Part shown: piece after piece, positions 16,065 through 25,149 of the stretch
How positions within the stretch are numbered: position 1 is the first letter of the stretch
How the letters are laid out: every line of letters begins with the position of its first letter
Origin: Amycolatopsis bullii
GTDB lineage: Bacteria > Actinomycetota > Actinomycetes > Mycobacteriales > Pseudonocardiaceae
DNA length: 64,000 nt
Assembly: GCF_014654205.1 (NCBI RefSeq)
Contig: NZ_BNAW01000052.1
Location: 1-64,000, forward strand
Direction of reading: 5' to 3'
The notes under the pieces: model-generated
The model's database searches: none
The model's input: only the letters and a program-made list of their open reading frames with translations
Told to the model about the DNA's origin: nothing
Made by a program: the position numbers and the translations under genes

Positions 16065-17255
16065 GTGCGTAGTGCACCAGTATTGGCTGCCGCCTTCACC
16101 CTCGCCTTGACCGTCACCGGCGTCGCCGAAGCGGCGCCCGCCGGCCATGGCCACGCGCAGCGCGTCTGCTCGGTCGCGCCCGCCGGGTTCGCCGCGTGCA
16201 ACGCCTGGATCGACACCGACACCGGCTTCGCCGCGGCGGCCACGCCGTCCGGGCTCGGCCCGGCCGACCTGCAGTCCGCGTACAACCTCGCCTCCCTCGC
16301 GGGCAGCGCCGGTGCGGGCCGCACGATCGCCATCGTGGACGCCTACGACGCCCCGACCGCCTTCGCCGACGTCAACGTCTACCGCGGCCAGTACGGCATC
16401 CCGGCGCTCGGGTCCTGCACGCCGTCGTCGATCGACGCGAGCACCACCCCCTGCTTCGCCAAGGCCGACCAGAACGGCGGCAGCGGCTACCCGCGCAAGG
16501 ACGGCGGCTGGGCCCAGGAAATCTCCCTCGACCTCGACATGGCCTCGGCGATCTGCCCGAAGTGCAACATCCTGCTGGTCGAAGGCACCTCGTCGAGCTT
16601 CGCCAACCTCGGCACCGCGGTGAACACCGCCGTCCGCCTGGGCGCCGAAGTGGTCAGCAACAGCTACGGCGGCGCCGAGTTCTCCGGCGAGGCGAGCTCC
16701 GAAGGCCAGTACTTCAACCACCCCGGTGTCGCGATCACGGTCAGCTCGGGCGACTCCGGCTACGGCGTCGAGTTCCCGGCCGCGTCCCGGTACGTCACCG
16801 CGGTCGGCGGCACCAGCCTGAAGAAGGCGTCGAACACCCGCGGCTGGAGCGAGACGGCGTGGAGCGGCGCGGGCAGCGGCTGCTCGGCCTACATCACCAA
16901 GCCGTCGTGGCAGACCGACAGCGGCTGCGGCAGGCGCACGGTCGCCGACGTCAGCGCCGTCGCCGACCCGGCCACCGGCGTGGCCGTCTACGACAGCACG
17001 GCCTACCAGGGCCGCTCCGGCTGGATGGTGTTCGGCGGCACGAGCGTGGCGGCTCCGGTCGTCGGCGCCGTCTACGCACTGGGCGGGGTCGGCGGCGTCG
17101 CGGGCGCGAACACTGTGTACTCGCACACAGCGTCGCTCAACGATGTGAGCGGCGGCAGCAACGGCTCGTGTGGTGGCAGCTACCTCTGCACCGCCGTGAC
17201 CGGCTACGACGGCCCGACCGGGTTCGGCACGCCGAACGGGGCCACCGCTTTCTGA
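16065..17255 (+). CDS. secreted sedolisin-type (S53) serine peptidase, no large pro-domain
   Basis: A 396-aa protein. GTG at 16065 follows GGGAGG and gives a clean signal peptide (MRSAPVLAAAFTLALTVTG ... AEA). The S53 catalytic residues are E152 and D156 in QEISLDLDMA, oxyanion D230 in SSGDSGYG, and nucleophile S327 in GGTSVAAP. The mature region has many Cys (VCS, AACN, CPKC, SGCG), probably disulfides. Classical sedolisins have a propeptide of roughly 180 residues; here the catalytic domain starts almost directly after the signal. The 164 bp upstream hold no other gene. Confidence 0.88.
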   Translation: MRSAPVLAAAFTLALTVTGVAEAAPAGHGHAQRVCSVAPAGFAACNAWIDTDTGFAAAATPSGLGPADLQSAYNLASLAGSAGAGRTIAIVDAYDAPTAFADVNVYRGQYGIPALGSCTPSSIDASTTPCFAKADQNGGSGYPRKDGGWAQEISLDLDMASAICPKCNILLVEGTSSSFANLGTAVNTAVRLGAEVVSNSYGGAEFSGEASSEGQYFNHPGVAITVSSGDSGYGVEFPAASRYVTAVGGTSLKKASNTRGWSETAWSGAGSGCSAYITKPSWQTDSGCGRRTVADVSAVADPATGVAVYDSTAYQGRSGWMVFGGTSVAAPVVGAVYALGGVGGVAGANTVYSHTASLNDVSGGSNGSCGGSYLCTAVTGYDGPTGFGTPNGATAF

Positions 17256-17268
17256 GTGCTTTTCACGT

Positions 17269-17312
17269 AAGGGCCATCACGCGAGCGGCGTCACGCCCGC
17301 GTGGTGGCCCTT
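17269..17312 (+). terminator. hairpin terminator after the sedolisin gene
   Basis: AAGGGCCATCACGCG (17269-17283) pairs with CGCGTGGTGGCCCTT (17298-17312): a 15-bp stem with one G-U pair and a 14-nt loop. The arm GGGCCATCACGCG resembles the GGGGCATCACGCG unit of the 21-bp arrays at 34.4 and 45.8 kb, so it may be a single-unit relative. Confidence 0.75.
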
Positions 17313-17491
17313 CACGCTGAGCACTAACATGATCACGGTAACCGCGCAGCCCCAGCAAAAGTGGCATATCCGACACGCCCCAGAGGCCCCGCCAACAGGC
17401 GCTTCCCAGCGGCTTCATGGGAAATTCACAGAATGGGTGGCAAGTCTGACAACGTGAACCACGCCGACGACGGTGCCGGATCGGCGGCACG

Positions 17492-18652
17492 ATGACGACT
17501 GCCCAGGCCACGCTCGAGGCTCCCGCCCGCCCTCCGAGAGCGGGCGGCAAAGCGCCCTACCTCCACCAGATCGACCTGTTCCGGTTGATCACGTTCGCCT
17601 GCGTCATCCTCATCCACGTGGTGGGCGCGACGAACTTCGCGCAGGACGTCGGCGCCAACGCCGTCGAGACGCCGCTGCACTTCACCCGCGAGGCCTTCTT
17701 CGCGCTCACCGGGTTCGTGCTGGTGTTCCAGAACCGCAGCCGCGAGTTCACCGCGGGCGACTTCTGGCGGCGGCGGCTCCCGCTGGTCGCGACGCCCTAC
17801 CTCGCGTGGTCGATGTTCTTCTGGGCGTACGGCCTGGTGACCGGGGAGCAGCAGCCGGGCTCGCTCGAGGCGTCGATGCGCCTGCTGCTGAAGGACCTCG
17901 TCACCGGCGGGGCCTGGTACCACCTGTACTTCCTGCTCGTGACGATGCAGGTCTACCTGCTGTTCCCGGTGCTGATGAAGCTGCTGCGGGCCACCGAGGG
18001 CAAGCACAAGTGGCTGCTGCTCGGCAGTGGGCTGGTGCAGGTCGGCGTGACGCTGTTCATGACCTACCAGCCGTTCGGCGTCGGCTACGAGACGATCACC
18101 CACCTGTACGGCACGCTCCTGCCGTACCAGTTCTACACGCTGTTCGGCGCCGTGGTGGCCATGCACTTCGAGGCCGTGCACGCCTGGGCCGGGCGGCACC
18201 GGCTGCTGCTGGGCGGGGTGTTCCTGGCCGTGCTGGCGGGCACCGAGTGGTTCTACTTCCGCACTGTCCACAATGGAACTTTTCCGCAGGTGGCCAGCGA
18301 CCCGTTCCAGCCGTACCTGATCCCGTGGTTCCTTACCGTGATCGCGGCCATCTACGCGCTGGCGACGCGGTGGGCGGCGCGCCGCCGGGAGGGCAGTCGC
18401 GGGGCCCGGGTGGTCTCGTGGGCGGCGAACCGGTCGTTCAGCATCTTCCTCGTGCACCCGCTCGCCCTGGCGCTGCTGGGCCCGGCGATCCCGCACGTGG
18501 CGGAGCGCTTCGGCGCGCCGTGGCTGAGCGTGCTCATCTACCTGGCGACGATCGTGCTGACGATCCTGATCGTGGAGACCCTGCGGCGGCTGCCGGGGAG
18601 CCGGGCCCTCACCGGCCGGCCGCGGCTGCGCCCGGCGAAGGCCGCGGCTTGA
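17492..18652 (+). CDS. acyltransferase family 3 membrane protein
   Basis: A 386-aa integral membrane protein with about ten hydrophobic segments. The family start signature is IDLFRLITFACVILIHVVG, carrying the conserved His, and REAFFALTGFVLVF follows. Family 3 enzymes O-acylate extracytoplasmic sugars or lipids; a substrate cannot be assigned. ATG at 17492; the upstream 180 bp hold the preceding terminator and no clear gene. It is an orphan between the sedolisin gene and pyrG, part of the cassette that interrupts the mctB-pyrG order. Confidence 0.85.
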   Translation: MTTAQATLEAPARPPRAGGKAPYLHQIDLFRLITFACVILIHVVGATNFAQDVGANAVETPLHFTREAFFALTGFVLVFQNRSREFTAGDFWRRRLPLVATPYLAWSMFFWAYGLVTGEQQPGSLEASMRLLLKDLVTGGAWYHLYFLLVTMQVYLLFPVLMKLLRATEGKHKWLLLGSGLVQVGVTLFMTYQPFGVGYETITHLYGTLLPYQFYTLFGAVVAMHFEAVHAWAGRHRLLLGGVFLAVLAGTEWFYFRTVHNGTFPQVASDPFQPYLIPWFLTVIAAIYALATRWAARRREGSRGARVVSWAANRSFSIFLVHPLALALLGPAIPHVAERFGAPWLSVLIYLATIVLTILIVETLRRLPGSRALTGRPRLRPAKAAA

Positions 18653-18727
18653 GTCACCCGGGTGGGTGGCTCAGGCCGTAACCCGCGGGTCGGGCGAGTC
18701 ACAGCGCGCGGATCCGCAGTCGTGGGA

Positions 18728-18733
18728 TATGCT
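18728..18733 (+). promoter_or_regulatory. -10-like element close to the pyrG start
   Basis: TATGCT lies 8 bp before the pyrG GTG codon, and no Shine-Dalgarno sequence is present. This spacing fits a leaderless transcript starting at or next to the GTG. No good -35 box is seen, so support is limited. Confidence 0.4.
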
Positions 18734-18741
18734 GGCGGCCC

Positions 18742-20442
18742 GTGGGACTTCAGTCACGGGCAACCAAGTACGTCTTTGTCACCGGAGGCGTCGCCTCCTC
18801 TCTGGGTAAGGGACTCACGGCTTCCAGCCTGGGTCAGCTCCTTACCGCGCGCGGGCTTCGCGTCACGATGCAGAAGCTCGACCCCTATCTCAACGTCGAC
18901 CCCGGGACGATGAACCCGTTCCAGCACGGTGAGGTGTTCGTCACCGACGACGGCGCCGAGACCGACCTCGACATCGGCCACTACGAGCGGTTCCTTGACC
19001 GCGACCTCGACGGCAAGGCCAACGTCACGACCGGCCAGGTCTACTCCGAGGTGATCGCCAAGGAGCGCCGCGGCGAGTACCTCGGCGACACCGTGCAGGT
19101 CATCCCGCACATCACCGACGAGATCAAGGCCCGGATCACCGCGGCCGCCGGGCCGGACGAAACCGGCCAGTCGCCGGACGTCGTGATCACCGAGGTCGGC
19201 GGCACGGTCGGCGACATCGAGTCCCTGCCGTTCCTGGAGGCCTGCCGCCAGGTCCGCCACGACGTCGGCCGCGACCACTGCTTCTTCCTGCACGTCTCGC
19301 TGGTGCCGTACCTGGCGCCGTCGGGTGAGCTGAAGACGAAGCCGACCCAGCACTCCGTCGCCGCGCTGCGCAACATCGGTATCCAGCCCGACGCGCTGGT
19401 CTGCCGGGCCGACCGGGAGATCCCGGAGGACCTCAAGCGCAAGATCGGCCTGATGTGCGACGTCGACACCGAGGCCGTCATCGCCTGCCCGGACGCGCGG
19501 TCCATCTACGACATCCCGAAGGTGCTGCACCGCGAGGCGCTCGACGCCTACGTCGTCCGCCGCCTCGGGCTGCCGTTCCGCGACGTCGACTGGACGGTGT
19601 GGGGCGACCTGCTCGACCGCGTGCACAACCCGAACGAGATCGTGCGGATCGCGGTCGTCGGCAAGTACATCGACCTGCCGGATGCCTACCTGTCGGTCAC
19701 CGAGGCCCTGCGTGCGGGCGGGTTCGCCCACCGCGCCAAGGTCGAGATCGTCTGGGTCGCCTCCGACGACGCGCAGACCGCGTCCGGCGCCGCGTCCGTG
19801 CTGTCCGATGTGGACGGTGTGCTGATCCCGGGCGGGTTCGGCATCCGCGGCATCGAGGGCAAGGTCGGCGCCATCGAGTACGCCCGCACCCGCGGCGTCC
19901 CGCTGCTCGGCCTGTGCCTGGGCCTGCAGTGCATGGTCATCGAGGCCGCCCGGCACCTGGCCGGCATCAAGGACGCGGGCTCGTCGGAGTTCGACGAGAA
20001 CACCAAGCACCCGGTGATCTCGACCATGGCCGACCAGCGCGACGTCGTCGCGGGGGAGCGGGACATGGGCGGCACCATGCGCCTGGGCGCCTACCCGGCG
20101 AAGCTGAAGCCGGGTTCGCAGGTCGCGAAGGCCTACGGCACCACCGAGGTCTCCGAGCGGCACCGGCACCGCTACGAGGTCAACAACGCCTACCGCAAGC
20201 AGCTCTCGGACGCGGGCCTCGTGTTCTCCGGCACCTCGCCGGACGACCACCTGGTCGAGTTCGTCGAGCTGCCGGCCGACAAGCACCCGTTCTTCGTCGG
20301 CACGCAGGCGCACCCCGAGCTCAAGAGCCGCCCGACCCGGCCGCACCCGCTGTTCAGCGCGTTCGTCAAGGCCGTGGTGGACCGCAAGGTCGCCGAGCGG
20401 CTGCCGGTCGAGCTGCCCGAAGCGCCGGTGGCGGCCCGATGA
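18742..20442 (+). CDS. pyrG: CTP synthase
   Basis: A 566-aa enzyme converting UTP, ATP and glutamine to CTP. The N-terminal synthetase domain has VTGGVASSLGKGLTASSLG, the Mg/nucleotide region MNPFQHGEVFVTDDGAE and EVGGTVGDIES. The C-terminal class I glutamine amidotransferase has GGFGIRG, the nucleophile elbow GLCLGLQC, and a final His-x-Glu (AHPEL). Length is typical. GTG start without a clear RBS, possibly leaderless. It overlaps the nudix gene by 4 bp, as in mycobacteria (Rv1699-Rv1700). Confidence 0.98.
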   Translation: MGLQSRATKYVFVTGGVASSLGKGLTASSLGQLLTARGLRVTMQKLDPYLNVDPGTMNPFQHGEVFVTDDGAETDLDIGHYERFLDRDLDGKANVTTGQVYSEVIAKERRGEYLGDTVQVIPHITDEIKARITAAAGPDETGQSPDVVITEVGGTVGDIESLPFLEACRQVRHDVGRDHCFFLHVSLVPYLAPSGELKTKPTQHSVAALRNIGIQPDALVCRADREIPEDLKRKIGLMCDVDTEAVIACPDARSIYDIPKVLHREALDAYVVRRLGLPFRDVDWTVWGDLLDRVHNPNEIVRIAVVGKYIDLPDAYLSVTEALRAGGFAHRAKVEIVWVASDDAQTASGAASVLSDVDGVLIPGGFGIRGIEGKVGAIEYARTRGVPLLGLCLGLQCMVIEAARHLAGIKDAGSSEFDENTKHPVISTMADQRDVVAGERDMGGTMRLGAYPAKLKPGSQVAKAYGTTEVSERHRHRYEVNNAYRKQLSDAGLVFSGTSPDDHLVEFVELPADKHPFFVGTQAHPELKSRPTRPHPLFSAFVKAVVDRKVAERLPVELPEAPVAAR

Positions 20443-21068
20443 CCGCCCCGGGCGAGCACGAGTTCAGCGTCGCTTCGAGCCGCGACGTCCACATCGGACG
20501 CGTCGTCGGCCTGCGGATCGACGACGTCGTGATGCCGGGTGGCGACACCGCGGTCCGCGAGGTGATCGAGCACCTCGGCGCGGTGGCGATCGTCGCGCTG
20601 GACGACGAGCAGCAGGTCACGCTCATCCACCAGTACCGGCACCCGATCGGGCACCGGCTGTGGGAGCTGCCCGCGGGGCTCATCGACCACCTCGGCGAGG
20701 ACCCGGTGGGCACAGCTCGCCGGGAACTGGTCGAGGAGGTCGGGCTGGCCGCTGACGACTGGGTGACGCTGGTCGACGTCGCGGCGTCGCCCGGCTTCAC
20801 CGACGAGGTCGTGCGGGTGTTCCTCGCCCGTGGGCTGTCCGAAGTGGACCGCGAGGTGCTCGGCGAGGAGGAGGCGGATCTGGTCATCCGCAAGTTCCCG
20901 CTCGCCGAGGCGGTCCGGATGGCCCTGGCGGGCGAGCTGCTCAACGGCGCCACGGTCTCGGGGGTGCTGGCCACGCACGCGGTGCTCACCGGCGTGGCTT
21001 CGCCGCGGCCGGCGGACGCGCCGTGGGAGGACCGCCCGACGGCGTTCGCCAAGCGCAAGCAGTCCTGA
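20439..21068 (+). CDS. NUDIX ADP-ribose pyrophosphatase
   Basis: A 209-aa Nudix hydrolase coupled to pyrG. The Nudix box reads GEDPVGTARRELVEEVGL, with the REL-EE-G core intact. The upstream segment YRHPIGHRLWELPAGLID and SPGFTDEVVRVFLARGL match the ADP-ribose pyrophosphatase branch (Rv1700). It hydrolyses ADP-ribose to AMP and ribose-5-phosphate. It is followed by a long hairpin and a convergent gene. Confidence 0.93.
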   Translation: MTAPGEHEFSVASSRDVHIGRVVGLRIDDVVMPGGDTAVREVIEHLGAVAIVALDDEQQVTLIHQYRHPIGHRLWELPAGLIDHLGEDPVGTARRELVEEVGLAADDWVTLVDVAASPGFTDEVVRVFLARGLSEVDREVLGEEEADLVIRKFPLAEAVRMALAGELLNGATVSGVLATHAVLTGVASPRPADAPWEDRPTAFAKRKQS

Positions 21069-21081
21069 CCCCGCTCGCGCT

Positions 21082-21134
21082 GCAGTGAATGACTCATTCC
21101 TGGCGTCAGACGCCAGGAATGAGTCATTCACTGC
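21082..21134. terminator. long perfect hairpin at convergent gene ends, copy 2
   Basis: Arms 21082-21105 and 21111-21134 are identical to those of the element at 11487-11539; only the loop differs (TCAGA instead of CCCGA). An extra T-A pair extends the stem to 25 bp. It lies between the nudix gene and the convergent TM2 gene, ending 12 bp from the latter's stop. Confidence 0.8.
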
Positions 21135-21146
21135 GTTCGGCGACGG

Positions 21147-21662
21147 TCAGGGGCGCAGGGGGCGGCCTTCGGCGTCGGAGCCGCCGTTGACCAGGAGCAC
21201 GATGCCGTCGATGAGCGGCCACAGCGTGCCGGCGCCGACGGTGATCAGGCAGACGAACAGCTGTAGCAGGCCCAGCCCCACCTGGCCGGTGTAGAACCGG
21301 CCGACGCCGAAGGGCAGCACGATCTGCAGCACCCCGGCCACGGTCTTGGACCGGTGGGAGTACGGGACCGAGTACGGCACCGGGGCCGGTGGTGGCGCGT
21401 ACGGGTTCAGCCCGTACACCGGCAGCTGCGCGGTGGGCTGCGCGTGGAGCGGCGCCGACGGCGGCCCGAAGAACCCCGGGTGCGGCGGCGGCAGGTCGCG
21501 GAACAGCGGCCGCAGGTCGCCCAGCGTCGCCGCCGCGTAGGCGCCGGTCACCCTGGTCTCGTACTCGTCCGGCGTGATGCGGCCCATGCCGAAGTGGTCG
21601 GCGAGCAGTCTCGCCGCTTCCTCACGCTCGGCCGTCCCGATGCGGAGCTCGTCGGACCCCAT
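21147..21662 (-). CDS. DUF1707 and TM2 domain membrane protein
   Basis: A 171-aa protein. Residues 1-55 form the DUF1707 domain (LRIGTAEREEAARLLADHF, GRITPDEYETRV). A proline-rich linker follows (about 58-100). The C-terminal TM2 domain has two transmembrane helices (TVAGVLQIVLPFGVGRFYTG, LLQLFVCLITVGAGTLWPLID). Such proteins are common in actinobacterial membranes without known function. ATG start. It is divergent from xerD (77 bp gap). Confidence 0.88.
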   Translation of the reverse strand: MGSDELRIGTAEREEAARLLADHFGMGRITPDEYETRVTGAYAAATLGDLRPLFRDLPPPHPGFFGPPSAPLHAQPTAQLPVYGLNPYAPPPAPVPYSVPYSHRSKTVAGVLQIVLPFGVGRFYTGQVGLGLLQLFVCLITVGAGTLWPLIDGIVLLVNGGSDAEGRPLRP

Positions 21663-21739
21663 GGCTCCACGGTAACCGCGCCCACCTGAGAACGGGGTTT
21701 CTGCCGGGTCACGAGCGCCGGGCGGCCTAAGGTGACGGC

Positions 21740-22669
21740 GTGGCAGCCCCGGGCAGCACCGACGGTGTGATCGCCGCGTACCTCGACCACCTGGTCGTCG
21801 AACGCGGGACCGCGCGCAACACCCTGGACAGCTACGCCCGCGACCTGCGCCGGTACGCCGCGCACCTCGACGGCCTGGGCGTCGCGAAGATCGCCGACGT
21901 CACCTCCGCGCACGTCACGGCGTTCGGTGCCGCCCTGCGCGAAGGCGACGACGTGCACCAGCCATTGGCCGCGTCGTCGGCCGCCCGTGCCCTGGTCGCC
22001 GTGCGGGGCCTGCACAAGTTCGCGCACGCCGAGGGCCTCACCGAGCACAACCCGGCCCGCGAAGTCCGGCCGCCGACCCCGGCCAAGCGGCTGCCCAAGG
22101 CGCTGCCGGTCGACGACGTGCTGCGGCTGCTGGAGACCCCGCCCCCGGACGGCGAGCGCCCGCTGCGCGACCGGGCACTGCTGGAGCTGCTCTATTCCAC
22201 CGGCGCCCGGATCTCCGAGGCGGTCGGCCTGGACGTCGACGACGTGGACGACGCCGAGCGCACGGTGCTGCTCGACGGCAAGGGCGGCAAGCAGCGGCTG
22301 GTGCCGATCGGCCGTCCGGCGCTCGCCGCGCTGCACGCCTACACCGTCCGCGCCCGCCCGGCGCTCGCCGCCCACGGCCGCGGCACGGCGGCGCTGTTCC
22401 TCAACGCCCGCGGCAGCCGGCTGTCGCGGCAGAGCGCGTGGCAGGTCCTCAAGGACACCGCCGAACGGGCGGGGATCAAGGCCGCGGTGTCGCCGCACAC
22501 GCTCCGCCACTCCTTCGCCACGCACCTGCTCGAAGGCGGCGCGGACGTCCGGGTCGTCCAAGAACTGCTCGGCCACGCCTCGGTGACGACGACCCAGGTG
22601 TACACGCTGGTCACGGTCAACACCTTGCGCGAGGTCTACGCGACGGCGCACCCGCGAGCACTGGGCTAG
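21740..22669 (+). CDS. xerD: site-specific tyrosine recombinase XerD
   Basis: A 309-aa tyrosine recombinase. The N-terminal SAM-like core-binding domain has LDHLVVERGTARNTLDSYARDL. The catalytic domain has STGARISEAVGL (Arg I), GKGGKQRLVPIG (Lys), HTLRHSFATHLL (H-x-x-R), and LGHASVTTTQVYT (His and nucleophile Tyr). It resolves chromosome dimers at dif with XerC. The Rv1701 position next to nudix shows that it is the housekeeping recombinase and not a mobile-element integrase. GTG start. Confidence 0.95.
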   Translation: MAAPGSTDGVIAAYLDHLVVERGTARNTLDSYARDLRRYAAHLDGLGVAKIADVTSAHVTAFGAALREGDDVHQPLAASSAARALVAVRGLHKFAHAEGLTEHNPAREVRPPTPAKRLPKALPVDDVLRLLETPPPDGERPLRDRALLELLYSTGARISEAVGLDVDDVDDAERTVLLDGKGGKQRLVPIGRPALAALHAYTVRARPALAAHGRGTAALFLNARGSRLSRQSAWQVLKDTAERAGIKAAVSPHTLRHSFATHLLEGGADVRVVQELLGHASVTTTQVYTLVTVNTLREVYATAHPRALG

Positions 22670-22693
22670 ACGGCCCTATCCATCCATGCCCCC

Positions 22694-22727
22694 ACCACCG
22701 CCCTCAACGGAGGCGCTGCGCGCCGCT
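22694..22727. repeat. dispersed repeat with short hairpin, copy 2
   Basis: The core CTCAACGGAGGCGCT-G-CGCGCCGCT matches 5122-5151 with one base changed in the loop. Here it is followed by GTGTTTTTC, so after xerD it could act as a rho-independent terminator. The remaining 140 bp to the parA start show no gene. Confidence 0.65.
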
Positions 22728-22869
22728 GTGTTTTTCGAGTCAAGGGCCTTGCCGGCCTGCACCGACGGTCGAGTGACATTGCCCCGTCGAGTCCGGCGCG
22801 TTGCTTTGCCGGGGCTCGGACTCCGGACATAGGCTGCGGCGGACGCGACGAACAAGGAGCCTTCTCGCC

Positions 22870-23841
22870 ATGTCGACACCGAACCAGCCGGCCCTCCCGG
22901 CCGAGTCCGCCGGGTCGGCGGCGGCGAACCTCAACGACGTCAAGATCGCGACGCCGGAACTCCACGACGGCGACGAGCCGCAGGAGCGCAACGGCAAGAA
23001 GGTGAAGCTCGAGGGCATCGGGCCGACCGGCCGCCCGATCCGCGAGCACCCCGACCCGGCGCCGCTGGACAAGCACGGTCCGGCCAAGATCATGGCGATG
23101 TGCAACCAGAAGGGCGGCGTCGGCAAGACCACGTCGACCATCAACCTGGGTGCCGCCCTCGCCGAGTACGGGCGCAAGGTGCTGCTCGTCGACTTCGACC
23201 CGCAGGGCGCGCTCGCCGTCGGCCTGGGCATCCAGCCGCACGAACTGGACCAGACGGTCTACAACGCCATCATGGAGCGCTCGGTCAGCGCCACCGACGT
23301 GCTGATGAAAACCCGCGTGGACGGCGTTGACCTGCTGCCGAGCAACATCGACCTGTCCGCCGCGGAGGTCCAGCTCGTCGCCGAGGTAGGGCGCGAGCAC
23401 ACGTTGTTACGGGTCCTTCGTCCGGTCATGAACGACTACGACTATGTTCTTGTCGACTGCCAGCCCTCGCTCGGCTTGCTCACGGTGAACGCGCTGACCG
23501 CCGCGGACGGCGTGATCATCCCGCTGGAGTGCGAGTTCTTCAGTCTGCGAGGCGTCGCCCTCCTGATCGACACCATCGAGAAGGTGCAGGAACGCCTCAA
23601 CCCCAAACTGGACATAGTCGGGATTCTCGCCACCATGTACGACCCGAGAACCCTGCATTCGAAGGAGGTCATGGCTCGCGTGGTGGAGGCATTCGGCGAG
23701 ACCGTGTTCGACACGGTCATCAACCGCACCGTGCGGTTCCCCGAGACGACGGTCGCGGGTGAGCCGATCACGACCTGGGCGCCCAAGTCGGCCGGCGCGG
23801 CGGCGTACCGCCAGCTGGCCCGCGAGGTGATCGCTCGGTGA
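22870..23841 (+). CDS. ParA/Soj-family ATPase (Rv1708-like)
   Basis: A 323-aa deviant-Walker ATPase. A poorly conserved N-terminal extension of about 70 residues precedes the P-loop KGGVGKTT (81-88). Then come LVDFDPQGALAVGLG, the Walker B-like VLVDCQPSLGLLTVN and a C-terminal TTVAGEPI region. The ATG at 22870 is supported by AAGGAG upstream. It is not the chromosomal parA beside parB near oriC but the paralogue always found before scpA in actinobacteria. It probably acts in chromosome organisation with ScpAB; direct function is not established. Confidence 0.92.
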   Translation: MSTPNQPALPAESAGSAAANLNDVKIATPELHDGDEPQERNGKKVKLEGIGPTGRPIREHPDPAPLDKHGPAKIMAMCNQKGGVGKTTSTINLGAALAEYGRKVLLVDFDPQGALAVGLGIQPHELDQTVYNAIMERSVSATDVLMKTRVDGVDLLPSNIDLSAAEVQLVAEVGREHTLLRVLRPVMNDYDYVLVDCQPSLGLLTVNALTAADGVIIPLECEFFSLRGVALLIDTIEKVQERLNPKLDIVGILATMYDPRTLHSKEVMARVVEAFGETVFDTVINRTVRFPETTVAGEPITTWAPKSAGAAAYRQLAREVIAR

Positions 23842-24251
23842 GCAGGCGCGCCTCCCTGCCGGGAGCGTCGGAACTGTTCAGGATCACCTCCAGTCCCGCC
23901 CTCGATCTCCCTCCCCAGGCACCCCCCGAGCCCGTCGAGCCCGCCGCGAAGCCCAAGCCCTCGGGCAACGGCCGAGCGGACCAGCTGGCCCGCAGCGCGG
24001 CCCCGCACGGCTCGGGCCGGACCAAGCACGACGCGAAGATCACCGTGTACGTCTCCGGCGACGAGCTCGTCGCCATGGAGCAGGCCCGGTTGACGCTGCG
24101 CGCGAAGCACGACCTGGTCGTCGACCGCGGCCGGCTGGTCCGCGAGGCCGTCGCGGTGCTGCTGGCCGACTTCGACCAGAACGGCGAGGAATCGGTGCTG
24201 GTGCAGCGGCTGCGGGTGGTCGGCTCAGACGGCGGCGAAACCGAGGGCTGA
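23838..24251 (+). CDS. conserved hypothetical protein between parA-like gene and scpA
   Basis: A 137-aa protein coupled at both ends (overlaps of 4 bp and 1 bp). The first 65 residues are Pro/Ala-rich and low complexity. The second half (ITVYVSGDELVAMEQARLTL, VVDRGRLVREAVAVLLADF) has the beta-helix-helix pattern of a ribbon-helix-helix or ParB-like partner domain. By position it could be the DNA-binding partner of the preceding ATPase. That is inference; no direct family name is recognised. Confidence 0.7.
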   Translation: MSRRASLPGASELFRITSSPALDLPPQAPPEPVEPAAKPKPSGNGRADQLARSAAPHGSGRTKHDAKITVYVSGDELVAMEQARLTLRAKHDLVVDRGRLVREAVAVLLADFDQNGEESVLVQRLRVVGSDGGETEG

Positions 24252-25149
24252 TGGACGAGCCGGCACCGGCTCCGGAGGAACAGGTACCCGAAGAGCACCA
24301 GACGGTGCACGGCGGGATGATCCCCGAAGGCGTCAACACCGAAGAACTGAGCACGTCGAAGTTCAAGGTGCGGCTGGCCAACTTCGAAGGGCCGTTCGAC
24401 CTGCTGCTGCAGCTGATCTCGCAGCACCAGCTCGACGTCACCGAAGTGGCGCTGCACCAGGTCACCGACGACTTCATCGCATACACGCGCGCGCTGGGCA
24501 CCGACTGGAACCTCGACGAGACGACGGAGTTCCTGGTCATCGCGGCCACGCTGCTGGACCTGAAGGCGGCCCGGCTGCTGCCCTCGGCCGAGGTGGAGAG
24601 CGAAGACGACCTCGCGCTGCTCGAAGCCCGCGACCTGCTGTTCGCGCGGATCCTGCAGTACCGCGCGTACAAGCAGGTGGCGGCGCTGTTCGGCGAGCTG
24701 GAGCAGAACGCGCTGCGGCGCTACCCGCGGTCGGTGGCGCTGGAGGAGCGGTTCGTCGGGCTGCTGCCCGAGGTGATGCTGGGCGTGACGCCGCAGAAGT
24801 TCGCCGACATCGCGGTGGCGGTGTTCCGCCCGAAGCCGCCGCCGACGGTGTCGATCGCCCACATCCACATGGGCCGCATTTCGGTGCGCGAGCACGCGGC
24901 GATCCTGCGGGTGATGCTGGCCGAACGCGGCCAGGCGACGTTCGGCGAGCTGGTCGACGACTGCGAGCACACGGTGGAGATCGTGGCGCGCTTCCTGGCG
25001 CTGCTGGAGCTCTACCGCGAGGCGACGGTCCAGTTCGAGCAGAGCGAGGCACTGGCCGAGCTGCACGTCCGCTGGACGGGCGGCTCGAAGGAAGAAGCCT
25101 CCGCGGCGGCCGAGCTGGACCGCGCGTTCGGAGACGAAGAGGAGTACGG

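Noticed and set aside
21740..22669. Integrase of a mobile element
   Set aside because: Sequence and position next to the nudix and parA genes match the housekeeping XerD. No attachment-site duplication or phage genes were seen.
22870..24251. Plasmid-type parAB partition locus
   Set aside because: The ATPase sits in the conserved chromosomal order before scpA. The following protein is not a full ParB with a recognisable CTPase domain.
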